Shown here: piece by piece, positions 45,446 through 54,283 of the stretch
Numbering within the stretch: position 1 is the stretch's first letter
Layout of the letters: every line of letters starts with the position of its first letter
Assembly (NCBI GenBank): GCA_010692425.1
Contig: JAAHHJ010000006.1
Location: 54,127-118,126 of the forward strand
Length of the DNA: 64,000 nt
Direction: 5' to 3'
From: Symploca sp. SIO3C6
GTDB lineage: Bacteria > Cyanobacteriota > Cyanobacteriia > Cyanobacteriales > Coleofasciculaceae
Program-made: the position numbers and the translations under genes
Notes under the pieces: model-generated
What the model saw: the letters and a program-made list of their open reading frames with translations, nothing else
Database searches by the model: none
Told to the model about the DNA's origin: nothing

Positions 45446-45576
45446 ATCCATCGCCCTGATACTTAAGCGCGAGTATAGTTTTTTTCCTCTTGGCAGCCTA
45501 ACCGGGAAATTACCGAAATCTGCTCTTAAGTAGTCGGACATAATTAAAGACGCGGGGACTTTCAAAGGATGGGGAT

Positions 45577-45810
45577 TTAACCCCAACCAATTTTATAAAA
45601 AGGAGCAATTTCGTCACGGATTTCTTGCTCTGTCTGCGGCATATCCAGATTGAGGATATTAATTGAATTCACTAGAGGAAAGAAAACTGCTTGTTTCTCA
45701 GTAATCGTAACCTCGCAAGAAAGTGTCCTAACAGCTATACCTACACTGCGAGCTTGCTCAGAGCCTGTAGATAGTTCACAATGGCACCTGGCAACATCAA
45801 CGCAACGTAA
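45577..45810 (-). pseudogene. Protein-like reading frame lacking a start codon
   Basis: Between stops at 45811-45813 and 45577-45579 the minus strand is open for 77 codons. The translation looks protein-like, with VGIAVRTLSCEVTITEKQAV, FFPLVNSINILNLDMP and QEIRDEIAPFYKIGWG. No ATG, GTG or TTG occurs in its first half. I suspect the end of a decayed conserved gene, or a gene using a rare start. It lies upstream of yifB on the same strand. Confidence 0.35.
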
Positions 45811-45825
45811 TTAGGTAATTATTAA

Positions 45826-46176
<351 letters not shown>

Positions 46177-46696
46177 TGAAGAGAGGGAGAGAGGGGGAGC
46201 AGGGGATGGGTTTAAATGTGGAATCCGAGGCTCCCTCTGTTTTCTCCTCAGCCAAAGGCTCGTTAAACCTAATTATGTTAATTTTTGTCAAGTAATATCT
46301 AATTAAGATCCAGCCAAGACTACAAATATTAATTCATCTTGCCTAAAGCCAGTTACATAATTGTATTCATTGGCACTTACCTGAATTTGACAGTGACATC
46401 CTTCCACATTTAGATAAATCAATGCAGTAAGCTAAAAATGTAAATTTTTAGTTGTACTTTTTAACAAAAATACAATTAAAATTTACATAACTTTACTGTC
46501 GTTGAAGTAACACTTTCAAACTCAAAACCTAAGCACCTGCTGAATTTCGACAAATAAATACATAGCCGCAAAAATTTTTTTGAAGAACTTTACAAAAAAG
46601 AACGATTACGATAATCTTATAAGCACAGACAAATTAACGTCTGTCGAAGCAATAAATCTTCTGAACCTAGACAATTTAGAAAGCAATCATAAGAAC
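46177..46696. other. psbA leader and upstream region
   Basis: This 520-bp region holds a GGGGA-rich satellite tract (about 46180-46206) and a long AT-rich part. A candidate promoter is given separately. The psbA frame stays open for 39 codons upstream of the true ATG, apparently by chance. Confidence 0.5.
46387..46415 (+). promoter_or_regulatory. Candidate psbA promoter
   Basis: TTGACA (46387-46392) and TTAGAT (46410-46415) are spaced by 17 bp and would give a leader of about 275 bases. Long leaders are unusual but possible for psbA. No closer clear -35/-10 pair stands out, so confidence is low. Confidence 0.3.
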
Positions 46697-47779
46697 ATGA
46701 CAACCACATTAAGGCAGCGTGAAAACGCTTCTCTGTGGCAGCAGTTCTGCAACTGGGTCACCTCCACTGACAACCGCCTCTATGTAGGCTGGTTCGGTGT
46801 CTTAATGATCCCTACCCTGCTGACTGCTACCGTCTGCTTTATCATCGCCTTTGTCGCTGCTCCTCCAGTCGATATTGACGGTATCCGTGAGCCTGTCGCT
46901 GGCTCCTTGATTTATGGCAACAACATCATCTCCGGTGCTGTTGTTCCTTCTTCTAACGCCATCGGCTTGCACTTCTACCCCATCTGGGAAGCTGCTTCCT
47001 TAGACGAGTGGCTCTACAACGGTGGTCCTTACCAGCTAATTGCCTTCCACTTCCTAATTGGGATTTTCTCCTACATGGGTCGTCAGTGGGAGCTGAGCTA
47101 CCGCCTCGGCATGCGTCCTTGGATCTGCGTTGCTTACAGCGCTCCAGTTGCTGCCGCTACCTCTGTATTCCTGATCTACCCCATCGGCCAAGGCTCCTTC
47201 TCTGATGGCATGCCTTTGGGTATCTCTGGAACCTTCAACTTCATGTTCGTGTTCCAAGCTGAGCACAACATCCTCATGCACCCCTTCCACATGTTGGGAG
47301 TAGCTGGTGTATTCGGCGGTTCTCTATTTAGTGCAATGCACGGTTCTCTGGTAACTTCTTCTCTGGTGCGTGAAACCACCGAGAACGAATCTCAAAACTA
47401 CGGTTATAAATTCGGTCAAGAAGAAGAAACCTACAACATCGTTGCCGCTCACGGCTACTTTGGTCGTCTGATCTTCCAATACGCTTCCTTTAACAACAGC
47501 CGCGCTCTGCACTTCTTCTTGGGTGCTTGGCCAGTGGTTTGTATCTGGTTCACTGCCCTTGGTATTTCCACTATGGCATTCAACCTCAACGGCTTCAACT
47601 TCAATCAGTCAGTAATTGACTCTCAAGGACGCGTTATTAGCACCTGGGCAGATGTTCTCAACCGTGCCAACCTCGGTTTTGAAGTTATGCACGAGCGCAA
47701 TGCTCACAACTTCCCCCTAGACTTGGCTGCTGGTGAGGCAACTCCTGTTGCTATTTCTGCTCCAGCTATCAATGGCTAA
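46697..47779 (+). CDS. psbA: Photosystem II D1 protein (PsbA), Gln130 form
   Basis: This complete 360-residue D1 has five membrane helices and the start [14 protein letters not shown]. The C-terminal extension should be cut by CtpA near residue 344. Residue 130 is Gln (MGRQWELS), the type found in PsbA1/D1:1 low-light forms, where Glu is found in high-light forms. Residue 125 is Ser where Cys is common. The extended frame from 46580 adds 39 residues and is rejected because D1 N-termini are strongly conserved. A strong terminator follows at 47841. Confidence 0.98.
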   Translation: MTTTLRQRENASLWQQFCNWVTSTDNRLYVGWFGVLMIPTLLTATVCFIIAFVAAPPVDIDGIREPVAGSLIYGNNIISGAVVPSSNAIGLHFYPIWEAASLDEWLYNGGPYQLIAFHFLIGIFSYMGRQWELSYRLGMRPWICVAYSAPVAAATSVFLIYPIGQGSFSDGMPLGISGTFNFMFVFQAEHNILMHPFHMLGVAGVFGGSLFSAMHGSLVTSSLVRETTENESQNYGYKFGQEEETYNIVAAHGYFGRLIFQYASFNNSRALHFFLGAWPVVCIWFTALGISTMAFNLNGFNFNQSVIDSQGRVISTWADVLNRANLGFEVMHERNAHNFPLDLAAGEATPVAISAPAING

Positions 47780-47840
47780 TCAATAGTCTCGATGACATAT
47801 AGAGGCGTAGTGGGATACGCCTCTATAAACAAACTAACCA

Positions 47841-47875
47841 AAAGGGCGCTCTCCGCAAGGAGGGCGCTTTTTTTA
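47841..47875 (+). terminator. Rho-independent terminator of psbA
   Basis: GGGCGCTCTCC and GGAGGGCGC fold into a GC-rich stem with a GCAA tetraloop and one G-T wobble. It is followed by a run of seven T residues, 62 bp past the psbA stop codon. Confidence 0.92.
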
Positions 47876-47988
47876 TTATTCCAAGTTTGACAGCTTTGAG
47901 TCAAACTTGCTATATTTTATTATGTATTCATAACGACTTCGATTTATCAGTAGATATTCTTGACATTTGAATGGAGGCTATTGGTGAA

Positions 47989-48534
47989 ATGGTAAAAATT
48001 ATTGGTATTGGTGGTAGTTTGCGACCTCAAGCCTATAGCTATCAAGCCCTGAATTTAGCGCTGACGCGTGTGCAAGCCTTAGGGGCATCAACAGACATTT
48101 TCGACCTGCGCCACATGACATTACCATTGTGTAATGGTGAAGATGAGTATCCAGGTTACCCAGATTTAGTCCGGCTAAAGGAAAGCGTGCGCGCCGCTGA
48201 TGGTTTGATTTTGGCAACACCGGAATATCACGGCAGCCTCAGTGGTGTTTTGAAAAATGCCCTAGATTTGATGAGTTTTGACGAGTTTTCTGGTAAAGTT
48301 ACTGGTTTGATCAGTGTCTTAGGTGGTCAGTCTAATAGTAATGCACTTAATGACATGCGATTGATCATGCGCTGGGTACATGCCTGGGTAATTCCAGAGC
48401 AAATAGCTATTGGTCAGGCTTGGCAAGCCTTTGGCGAGGATGGCAAGCTTTTAGATGAGAAACTTTCTTCTCGCTTTGATCAATTTGCTGAGAGTTTAGT
48501 CGAAAATACTAAAAAACTCCGAGGTATTTTGTGA
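47989..48534 (+). CDS. NADPH-dependent FMN reductase family protein
   Basis: This 181-residue flavodoxin-fold protein has the FMN phosphate loop GIGGSLRPQAYSYQAL (6-21). ATPEYHGSLSGVLKNALD (about 77-94) contains the conserved PEYHGS motif of NADPH-FMN and chromate/quinone reductases. It should reduce FMN or quinone-like substrates using NAD(P)H. I use the second ATG (47989) because GGAGG stands about 11 bases before it. The first ATG at 47971 has no such site. It is downstream of psbA but separated by the terminator. Confidence 0.85.
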   Translation: MVKIIGIGGSLRPQAYSYQALNLALTRVQALGASTDIFDLRHMTLPLCNGEDEYPGYPDLVRLKESVRAADGLILATPEYHGSLSGVLKNALDLMSFDEFSGKVTGLISVLGGQSNSNALNDMRLIMRWVHAWVIPEQIAIGQAWQAFGEDGKLLDEKLSSRFDQFAESLVENTKKLRGIL

Positions 48535-48562
48535 GACTCAGTGGGGTTGAGAAGTTTCTACT

Positions 48563-48769
48563 CTAGTTGAGCTTGAGGCAATTTACTGGCACTTCGTCCC
48601 AGGAACTTACTGTTCTCAAGCGTGCCACCCAACCAGCTGATTTTTGCACATCAGTCAAATTCTTCTCAAAAGACTCGTGACATTCTTTGGCTTGCTCTTC
48701 ATTGCAACAGGCAATTGCAGAATATACCAAGCCCGACGGATCAATTTGTTCGTTTACCCAAATAGTCAT
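48563..48769 (-). CDS. Conserved small cyanobacterial protein
   Basis: This 68-residue protein starts MTIWVNEQIDPSGLVYS and contains two adjacent Cys plus a third (ACCNEEQAKECHE) and a Trp-rich end (VSSWDEVPVNCLKLN). The frame is open for 40 more codons upstream, but that part lies in octamer-type repeat DNA, so the ATG at 48769 is preferred. I recall similar proteins across cyanobacteria with no known function. It is convergent with the FMN reductase gene. Confidence 0.65.
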   Translation of the reverse strand: MTIWVNEQIDPSGLVYSAIACCNEEQAKECHESFEKNLTDVQKSAGWVARLRTVSSWDEVPVNCLKLN

Positions 48770-48778
48770 AAAAGTATA

Positions 48779-48837
48779 GATGGGGAGATAGGGAGAGGGG
48801 GAGACAGAGATGGGGAGATGGGGAGAGGGGGAAAGCT
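48779..48837. repeat. Octamer-type GGGGAGAT satellite
   Basis: This purine-rich tract repeats GGGGAGA-like units with small variations and contains TGGGGAGA at least three times. The stretch just beyond (48838-48865, ATTCAAAAAATCCCCCC) resembles the region around 63063-63085 in reverse orientation. It lies immediately upstream of the small conserved gene, probably in its promoter. Confidence 0.75.
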
Positions 48838-48916
48838 TTGTATTCAAAAAATCCCCCCATACTTTCCCCTCTCTCTTCAAGCTTTCCACATCCCCACAAT
48901 CCCCTAATTTTGCTGA

Positions 48917-49768
48917 CTATTGAACTTGAGCAATAGTATCTTTAATTCTAGGGTTTTCCAGAAACTGTTGCGTTGCCGAAAGCAAGCGCTCACCCCAGAG
49001 ATTTTCTTTGAGAAACTCCAAATCAGCATAGCGACTATCTAAGCGGATAGCAATTTCTCCCATCGAGATTCCCTGCTCACGGGCACCTTGGGAATAGAGA
49101 GCCACGGCAATTGCCAGTTGGGGTTCTGCGGCTTCATTGTCAATGTCAACTGCAGCTTGCCATTTTTCAATGGCACCATTAACATCGCCCTGTTCATACT
49201 TTACTAGCCCAATATTATTGATTGCAGGCCAGAAATTTTTTTCTTCGACCACTGCCTTTTCGTAAGCCGCGATTGCCAGGGAATACTGCCGGAGTAAATA
49301 GTGAGAATTACCCAAATCAAACAAAGCTTCTGGCACATTTGGTTGCAGTGCCAAGCCTGCTGATAAATCCTTTACCGCTGCTTGGTAGTCGCCTTTTTGA
49401 AAGCGCGCTGAACCCAAAGTAAACAAAACTCCTGGTTCCTCAGGTGCTAGAGAGTTAGCCTTTAGCAAAGCAGCAATACCCTCGTCCAACTCTTGGTTCT
49501 GCACATACAAACTGCCTGTGATAAACCAAGTTTGATAGCTGTTGGGAGCAAGTTGAGTTGCCAACTCTGCCCTAGGCAATGCCAACTCATATTGCTGGAA
49601 ACGCACTAGCTGTACTGCATCTTGAGCCAAATTTAAGCCCTGCTGTTCTAGTTCTTCGGAATCTGTTTGCAGTGTATAGGGTAAGAGTGCCTGTCCAGAA
49701 ACTGGTGCTTGTACACTTAGTAAACTTAAGAGAATAAGAGTAGGAAATAAAGGGATAAACTTAGGCAC
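48917..49768 (-). CDS. Exported tetratricopeptide-repeat protein
   Basis: This 283-residue protein has a signal peptide-like start (MPKFIPLFPTLILLSLLSVQAPVSG) and about four TPR units (for example GLNLAQDAVQLVRFQQYELALP, ALFDLGNSHYLLRQYSLAIAAYEKA and VKYEQGDVNGAIEKWQAAVD) up to about residue 225. TPR proteins serve as protein-binding scaffolds. The mature protein should lie in the periplasm or thylakoid lumen. No enzyme domain is present, and the partner is unknown. It is convergent with nothing and stands alone between repeats and the MacAB-like genes. Confidence 0.85.
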   Translation of the reverse strand: MPKFIPLFPTLILLSLLSVQAPVSGQALLPYTLQTDSEELEQQGLNLAQDAVQLVRFQQYELALPRAELATQLAPNSYQTWFITGSLYVQNQELDEGIAALLKANSLAPEEPGVLFTLGSARFQKGDYQAAVKDLSAGLALQPNVPEALFDLGNSHYLLRQYSLAIAAYEKAVVEEKNFWPAINNIGLVKYEQGDVNGAIEKWQAAVDIDNEAAEPQLAIAVALYSQGAREQGISMGEIAIRLDSRYADLEFLKENLWGERLLSATQQFLENPRIKDTIAQVQ

Positions 49769-50119
49769 GTTGCAGCCTCAAATAAAAGTTACCAAGAGAT
49801 TTGCTTAAACTTAGAGCTTGACATACTCCTACACTAACTCTAACAAGCATGGCGTAGGTGTCTCAGTTACTTGGAGCTATCGCCTCAGACATGGCTGAGC
49901 TTGAAGAATGGAATACCCTACCGTTCTATATTTGATGTTATTTGATTTTTGCTCGAAGTTTAAGAGAAACTTTTGAGCTTAGCAAGTCATCTAGATAGAA
50001 GTCTATTTAGAATAGAGGTAAGGGGGGTAGATGCAGCCGGGGTAGTAGGGGCAGCAGAAGAAAAGAAAATTGTTATCCTTTTCTTAAATTGGTATAGTCC
50101 TGAAGTGGAAGACAGACCA
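49769..50119. other. Intergenic region before the MacA-like gene
   Basis: No gene is seen between the divergent TPR and HlyD genes. The HlyD frame is open upstream to 49973, but the extension is not typical of the family. Promoters for both genes must lie here. Confidence 0.4.
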
Positions 50120-51460
50120 ATGCAAATTTCAATGTTGGGTAAGGTCAAGACGCCTACTCCTTGGATCATAGGACTAGTCGCAGCCGGATTGTTGGGAACT
50201 GTTGCTACTGCTTACTTAGTATTGAGGAGTAGTACTCCCAACTCAGATATTACCGACAAAATCGTAGTCGTAGCGGCTCAGAATTTGCCTGTTCAAATCA
50301 AGGGTAATGGCGTTGTACAAGCAGTGCGGAAAATCACACTCAGCCCGAAACTCTCAGGTAAAATCGACCAATTATACGTAGATGAAGGAGACTGGGTAGA
50401 ACCAGGTAAATTGATTGCCCGTATGGACAGCGAGCAATTTCAAGCCCAAGTCAATCAATACCAAGCATTAGTTAACAAAGCTAAAGCTGACTTGGCCCAA
50501 AAGCTAGCTGGTAGTCGTCCCGAGGAAATCGCCGAAGCACGAGCAAGAGTAATTGCTGCTGTTGCCCGTGTTAATGAGGTTCAGGCAAGGTTGGAGCGTG
50601 CTAAAGAAGAACTTCAGCGCCAACAGCTGCTAGCCCAAGCGGGAGCAATCTCTAGCAATGCCCTAGGAGAATATTTAACTAAACAGAAGGAAGCAGCAGC
50701 GATCCTCGATTCAGTGACAGCTCAGTTAAAAGAACGAGAAGAGAGCTTGAGATTGCTCCGTAAAGGTACAAGAGAAGAGGAGATAGCTCAAGCAGAGGCT
50801 GCTGTTGCCCAGGCAAAGGCGCAATTGCAATACTACGAAACTCAATTGGACAATACTCTGATCCGCGCTCCTTTCGCCGGTATTATTACCAGGCGATTTG
50901 CTCAAGAAGGAGACTTTGTGACGCCAACCACTTCTGCTTCCTCCAACGTCGGTGCTATCTCAACTTCAATTGCTGAACTCTCCAGTGGCTTGGAAGTGGA
51001 AGCTAAAGTTCCAGAAGCCAGCATTGCTAGTATAAAACCACAGCAGGAAGTTAAAATTCGTACCTCTGCCTATCCGGAAGAAGAATTTGCAGGTAAGGTT
51101 CGTTTAATAGCCCCGAGAGCAGTTCAAGAAAATAACGTCACTTTATTTCGAGTGAAGGTGGCACTAGACACTGGTAAAGACAAGCTCAAGTCAGGCATGA
51201 ACGTTAATTTAACCTTTATCGGTGAGGAAATCGAGAAGGCTTTAGTGGTTCCTCTCGCCGCTGTCGTCACCAAAAACAATGGTCAGACTGGTGTTTTGAT
51301 GCCAGATCATAAAAATAAAGCTCAATTCCAACCAGTAACCATTGGTGCTACTTCCGGCACTCAAACTCAAATCCTAGAAGGAGTATCCGAGGGCGAAAGA
51401 ATATTTATTGAACCTCCAGCAGATCAAAAAATTAAGGGTGTTGATACTCTAGCTTTTTGA
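50120..51460 (+). CDS. HlyD/MacA-type membrane-fusion protein
   Basis: From ATG at 50120 the protein has 446 residues, with an N-terminal membrane anchor (about 13-35, WIIGLVAAGLLGTVATAYLVL). A biotinyl/lipoyl-like strand pair (SGKIDQLYVDEGDWVEPGKLIARMD) brackets a long coiled-coil hairpin (about 110-250). Beta-barrel and membrane-proximal domains follow. It should bridge the inner-membrane ABC transporter encoded next and an outer-membrane channel. Its gene is followed by the permease and ATPase genes on the same strand, a MacAB-like set. The substrate is unknown. Confidence 0.9.
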   Translation: MQISMLGKVKTPTPWIIGLVAAGLLGTVATAYLVLRSSTPNSDITDKIVVVAAQNLPVQIKGNGVVQAVRKITLSPKLSGKIDQLYVDEGDWVEPGKLIARMDSEQFQAQVNQYQALVNKAKADLAQKLAGSRPEEIAEARARVIAAVARVNEVQARLERAKEELQRQQLLAQAGAISSNALGEYLTKQKEAAAILDSVTAQLKEREESLRLLRKGTREEEIAQAEAAVAQAKAQLQYYETQLDNTLIRAPFAGIITRRFAQEGDFVTPTTSASSNVGAISTSIAELSSGLEVEAKVPEASIASIKPQQEVKIRTSAYPEEEFAGKVRLIAPRAVQENNVTLFRVKVALDTGKDKLKSGMNVNLTFIGEEIEKALVVPLAAVVTKNNGQTGVLMPDHKNKAQFQPVTIGATSGTQTQILEGVSEGERIFIEPPADQKIKGVDTLAF

Positions 51461-51604
51461 GAACAGTTTTCATACTTGATGGACTACAACGCCTCTTAAG
51501 TACCTGCAACATTGATAAAGTTTGCTGGTTGAGGCAGGGTTTGGGGTAATTTTGACAGGTTTCATAATTCTTTACATAGAGCCATTTATTTATGTCCAAC
51601 TACT

Positions 51605-51680
51605 TAGTCTCTTAGTTTTAGGCTAAAAGTTAGCCCAGAAGAATAATATCTCCCCCTCTCCGCGTCTCCCCATCTCCCTT
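51605..51680. repeat. Left arm of an inverted repeat around the permease gene
   Basis: This arm (TAGTCTCTTAGTTTTAGGCT onward) matches the reverse complement of 52934-53000 with about five mismatches over 54 bases. It then runs into an octamer tract with one extra 8-bp unit (GCGTCTCC). Confidence 0.8.
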
Positions 51681-51722
51681 CAACCAGGTGTACCTCAACT
51701 CAATTGAAAAGCACTATGAATT

Positions 51723-52928
51723 ATGGATCTGTTTGAAAGCGTCAAAATGGCAATCACCACTCTGAGGACTCACAAGCTCCGTAGTGGTTTAACGATGTTA
51801 GGTATGATTATTGGCAATGCCTCTGTGATTGCCATGATTGGTATTGGGCAAGGGGCACAAAACTATCTGGTGGGAATGCTGGAGTCTTTTGGAGCCAATC
51901 GACTAGCTGTAGTCGGCTCAGATGAAGACTTACAGAGTTTAAGAATTCAAGAGCCAACACTGGTGTTATCAGATGCTGAGGCAATTAAAGCTCAAGTTCC
52001 TGCTGTCACAGAAGTCTCACCGATGATTGTCTCTAGACTCTCAGTTACCTATGGCAGCCGACAGCTATCTACTAACGTTTTCGGTACAACACCAGAGATG
52101 ACTGCTGTACTTAATATACCAGTGCGTCAAGGACGTTTTTTTGACCTCTCTCAACAACAGCAAAATGCTCAAGTGGTTGCTCTCGGTTCAGATGCTGCGC
52201 GCAAACTATTTGACGACAAAAATCCCGTCGGTAAGGAAGTGCAAATCAATAATTCCCCTTTTCTCGTGATTGGGGTGATGCAAGCCAAAGGTTCGCTGGG
52301 AGGAGATAATCCCGATGAGTTTATTTATGTGCCAATTACAACCATGGCAAACCAGATTGTAGGGCGTAAGTCTGCCTATGGAATTCCTATTGACTATATC
52401 CAAGTTACTGCTAAGGATCAAGATAGCATTAGGGCAGCAGCTTTTCAGATGACTAACGTGCTCATGCAGCTCCACGGGAAAAAAGACTTTACTATTGTTG
52501 CCAGTAAGTCTGTTCAGGATCTAGTCACTCAAGTTACAGGAGCGCTTTCACTTCTACTAGGAGCGATCGCTAGTATTTCTCTGTTAGTTGGTGGTATCGG
52601 CATTATGAATATTATGTTGGTTTCCGTCACCGAACGCACCCAGGAAATTGGACTACGCAAGGCAGTTGGTGCTACTCAGAGGGATATTTTGACTCAATTT
52701 TTAATTGAAGCTGTGATTTTATCAGTTGCTGGCGGTGTTTTCGGTACCTGCCTCGGTATTGGTGGCAGCATGGTTGTCGGGATGCTGACTCCCTTAGAAC
52801 CAAGTGTTCCCATCGCCGTCATTACTCTGGCAGTTGGCGTCTCTGGTGGCATTGGTTTGTTCTTCGGCGTTTTTCCAGCGCGGCAGGCGGCGAAACTTGA
52901 CCCTATTGTTGCTTTGCATAGTGCTTGA
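51723..52928 (+). CDS. MacB/FtsX-type ABC transporter permease
   Basis: This 401-residue protein has an N-terminal membrane helix (about 18-40, SGLTMLGMIIGNASVIAMIGIGQGA), a large periplasmic MacB-PCD domain (about 45-265) and three C-terminal helices. The FtsX-type stretch is GGIGIMNIMLVSVTERTQEIGLRKAVGAT. It should act with the ATPase at 53018 as a mechanotransmission exporter or lipoprotein-type transporter with the HlyD protein upstream. The gene sits between the two arms of an inverted repeat, so the flanking DNA has been rearranged or could recombine. Confidence 0.92.
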   Translation: MDLFESVKMAITTLRTHKLRSGLTMLGMIIGNASVIAMIGIGQGAQNYLVGMLESFGANRLAVVGSDEDLQSLRIQEPTLVLSDAEAIKAQVPAVTEVSPMIVSRLSVTYGSRQLSTNVFGTTPEMTAVLNIPVRQGRFFDLSQQQQNAQVVALGSDAARKLFDDKNPVGKEVQINNSPFLVIGVMQAKGSLGGDNPDEFIYVPITTMANQIVGRKSAYGIPIDYIQVTAKDQDSIRAAAFQMTNVLMQLHGKKDFTIVASKSVQDLVTQVTGALSLLLGAIASISLLVGGIGIMNIMLVSVTERTQEIGLRKAVGATQRDILTQFLIEAVILSVAGGVFGTCLGIGGSMVVGMLTPLEPSVPIAVITLAVGVSGGIGLFFGVFPARQAAKLDPIVALHSA

Positions 52929-52933
52929 TAGCT

Positions 52934-53000
52934 AGAGAGATGGGGAGAGGGGGAGACATTATTCTTTTGGCCTAACTTTTATCCTAGAACTAAGAGACTA
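52934..53000. repeat. Right arm of the inverted repeat
   Basis: This arm lies between the permease and ATPase genes in opposite orientation to 51605-51680. It contains GATGGGGAGAGGGGGAGAC and TAAGAGACTA at its two ends. Confidence 0.8.
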
Positions 53001-53017
53001 AGAGGTTTTGTACTTCT

Positions 53018-53764
53018 ATGAATATGATTGCTCCCTATACTAAAGTCCACAAAACTGTAATTATTCGCCTCGAAAATATCTCCAAGGTCTATGGTACTGG
53101 TGATCTTCAAGTCCAAGCTCTTGCTGATATCAACCTCAAAGTTGAGCAGGGCGAGTATTGTGCAATTATGGGAGCATCAGGTTCTGGCAAGTCAACGGTA
53201 ATGAATATTATTGGTTGTCTCGACCGACCAACCTCGGGACGTTATTATCTAGATACAGTTGATGTCTCTGGACTCAGGGATAATGACTTAGCCGGAATTC
53301 GTAATCTCAAACTGGGATTTGTCTTTCAGCAATTCCACCTGCTACCGCAAATGACGGCGCTGGAAAATGTAATGTTGCCGATGGTTTATGCAGGCGTTAC
53401 CCTAAGTCAAAGACGCGATCGCGCTGTGGAAGCACTACAAAGGGTAGGGTTGGGCAATCGGATGCAGAATAAGCCAACCCAACTATCTGGAGGGCAACAA
53501 CAGCGAGTGGCAATTGCCCGTGCCATTGTCAATAGACCAGTTTTACTATTGGCAGATGAACCAACCGGAGCCCTCGATTCTCACACCACTGCTGAAGTTA
53601 TGGACATTTTCACCGAACTTAATGCCAGTGGGATTACAGTGGTGTTGGTGACTCATGAGCCGGAAGTTGCCCGTTTGACTAAGCGCATTGTTTGGTTCCG
53701 TGATGGTGAAGTTGTCTATTCCCATTTAAGCCCTGATGAAATCACTCAGCTTGCCTTCTCATAA
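53018..53764 (+). CDS. MacB/LolD-type ABC transporter ATPase
   Basis: This 248-residue ATPase has Walker [10 protein letters not shown] (about 52-60), Q-loop region [16 protein letters not shown], signature LSGGQQQR (about 155), Walker [13 protein letters not shown] (about 177) and the H-loop VLVTHEPE. It couples ATP hydrolysis to the permease encoded upstream. Its last 23 bp overlap the end of the convergent GTPase gene. The first residues ([12 protein letters not shown]) may be an extension; the domain proper starts near residue 15. Confidence 0.94.
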   Translation: MNMIAPYTKVHKTVIIRLENISKVYGTGDLQVQALADINLKVEQGEYCAIMGASGSGKSTVMNIIGCLDRPTSGRYYLDTVDVSGLRDNDLAGIRNLKLGFVFQQFHLLPQMTALENVMLPMVYAGVTLSQRRDRAVEALQRVGLGNRMQNKPTQLSGGQQQRVAIARAIVNRPVLLLADEPTGALDSHTTAEVMDIFTELNASGITVVLVTHEPEVARLTKRIVWFRDGEVVYSHLSPDEITQLAFS

Positions 53765-54281
53765 ACTGCTGCACCAGCACAATTAAGGCATCAATCGCCG
53801 AATCTCGATGATTAGCATTGAGTGTTACTATGGTCGGTCGTTTATGCTTATTAGTAAAACCTAAAGCGATCGCGACATCTTCGGTAGACCAAGCTCCTTG
53901 ACAATCCATATGGGTAAGACCAATAATTCGGGGAATCTGCACACGCTGCTCCAGAAAATTTAACAGTTGGCAGCAAGATTGAAAATTGCTAGGTCGATGG
54001 GCATCTACCAGCAGTATGTAGGCATGAGCTCTGCGAATCAAAAGGTCCCACATGAAATCGAAGCGAGATTGTCCTGGTGTACCATAGAGATGCAATGCCA
54101 TTCCTGGAGCAAACTGCAAGCGTCCAAAGTCCATTGCTACTGTAGTCTTGTTCTTGATTTTGGCAGTTTCATCTGTGGCTTGGCGATCAGTGTCAACTGT
54201 AGCAATTTCGCTCACAGAGCGAATGAAAGTAGACTTTCCAGAACCCACTGCACCAGTTACAACTAAACGCATAATTTCCAC
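53742..54281 (-). CDS. Small GTPase
   Basis: This 179-residue P-loop protein has Walker A TGAVGSGKST (about 9-18), a switch region DTDRQATDETAKIKNKTTVAMDFG, switch II-like LYGTPGQSRFDF, and a base-recognition-like motif LTHMD. Such stand-alone bacterial Ras-like proteins are usually annotated as ATP/GTP-binding and often accompany DUF4388 or roadblock genes in signalling. A second ATG (54272) would remove three residues. The start lies 2 bp after the DUF4388 stop codon, so the two are co-transcribed. Confidence 0.88.
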   Translation of the reverse strand: MEIMRLVVTGAVGSGKSTFIRSVSEIATVDTDRQATDETAKIKNKTTVAMDFGRLQFAPGMALHLYGTPGQSRFDFMWDLLIRRAHAYILLVDAHRPSNFQSCCQLLNFLEQRVQIPRIIGLTHMDCQGAWSTEDVAIALGFTNKHKRPTIVTLNANHRDSAIDALIVLVQQFMRRQAE

Positions 54282-54283
54282 TC

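Noticed and set aside
46580..46696. 39-residue N-terminal extension of D1
   Set aside because: The D1 start MTTTLRQRE is strongly conserved. The extension is an AT-rich open leader.
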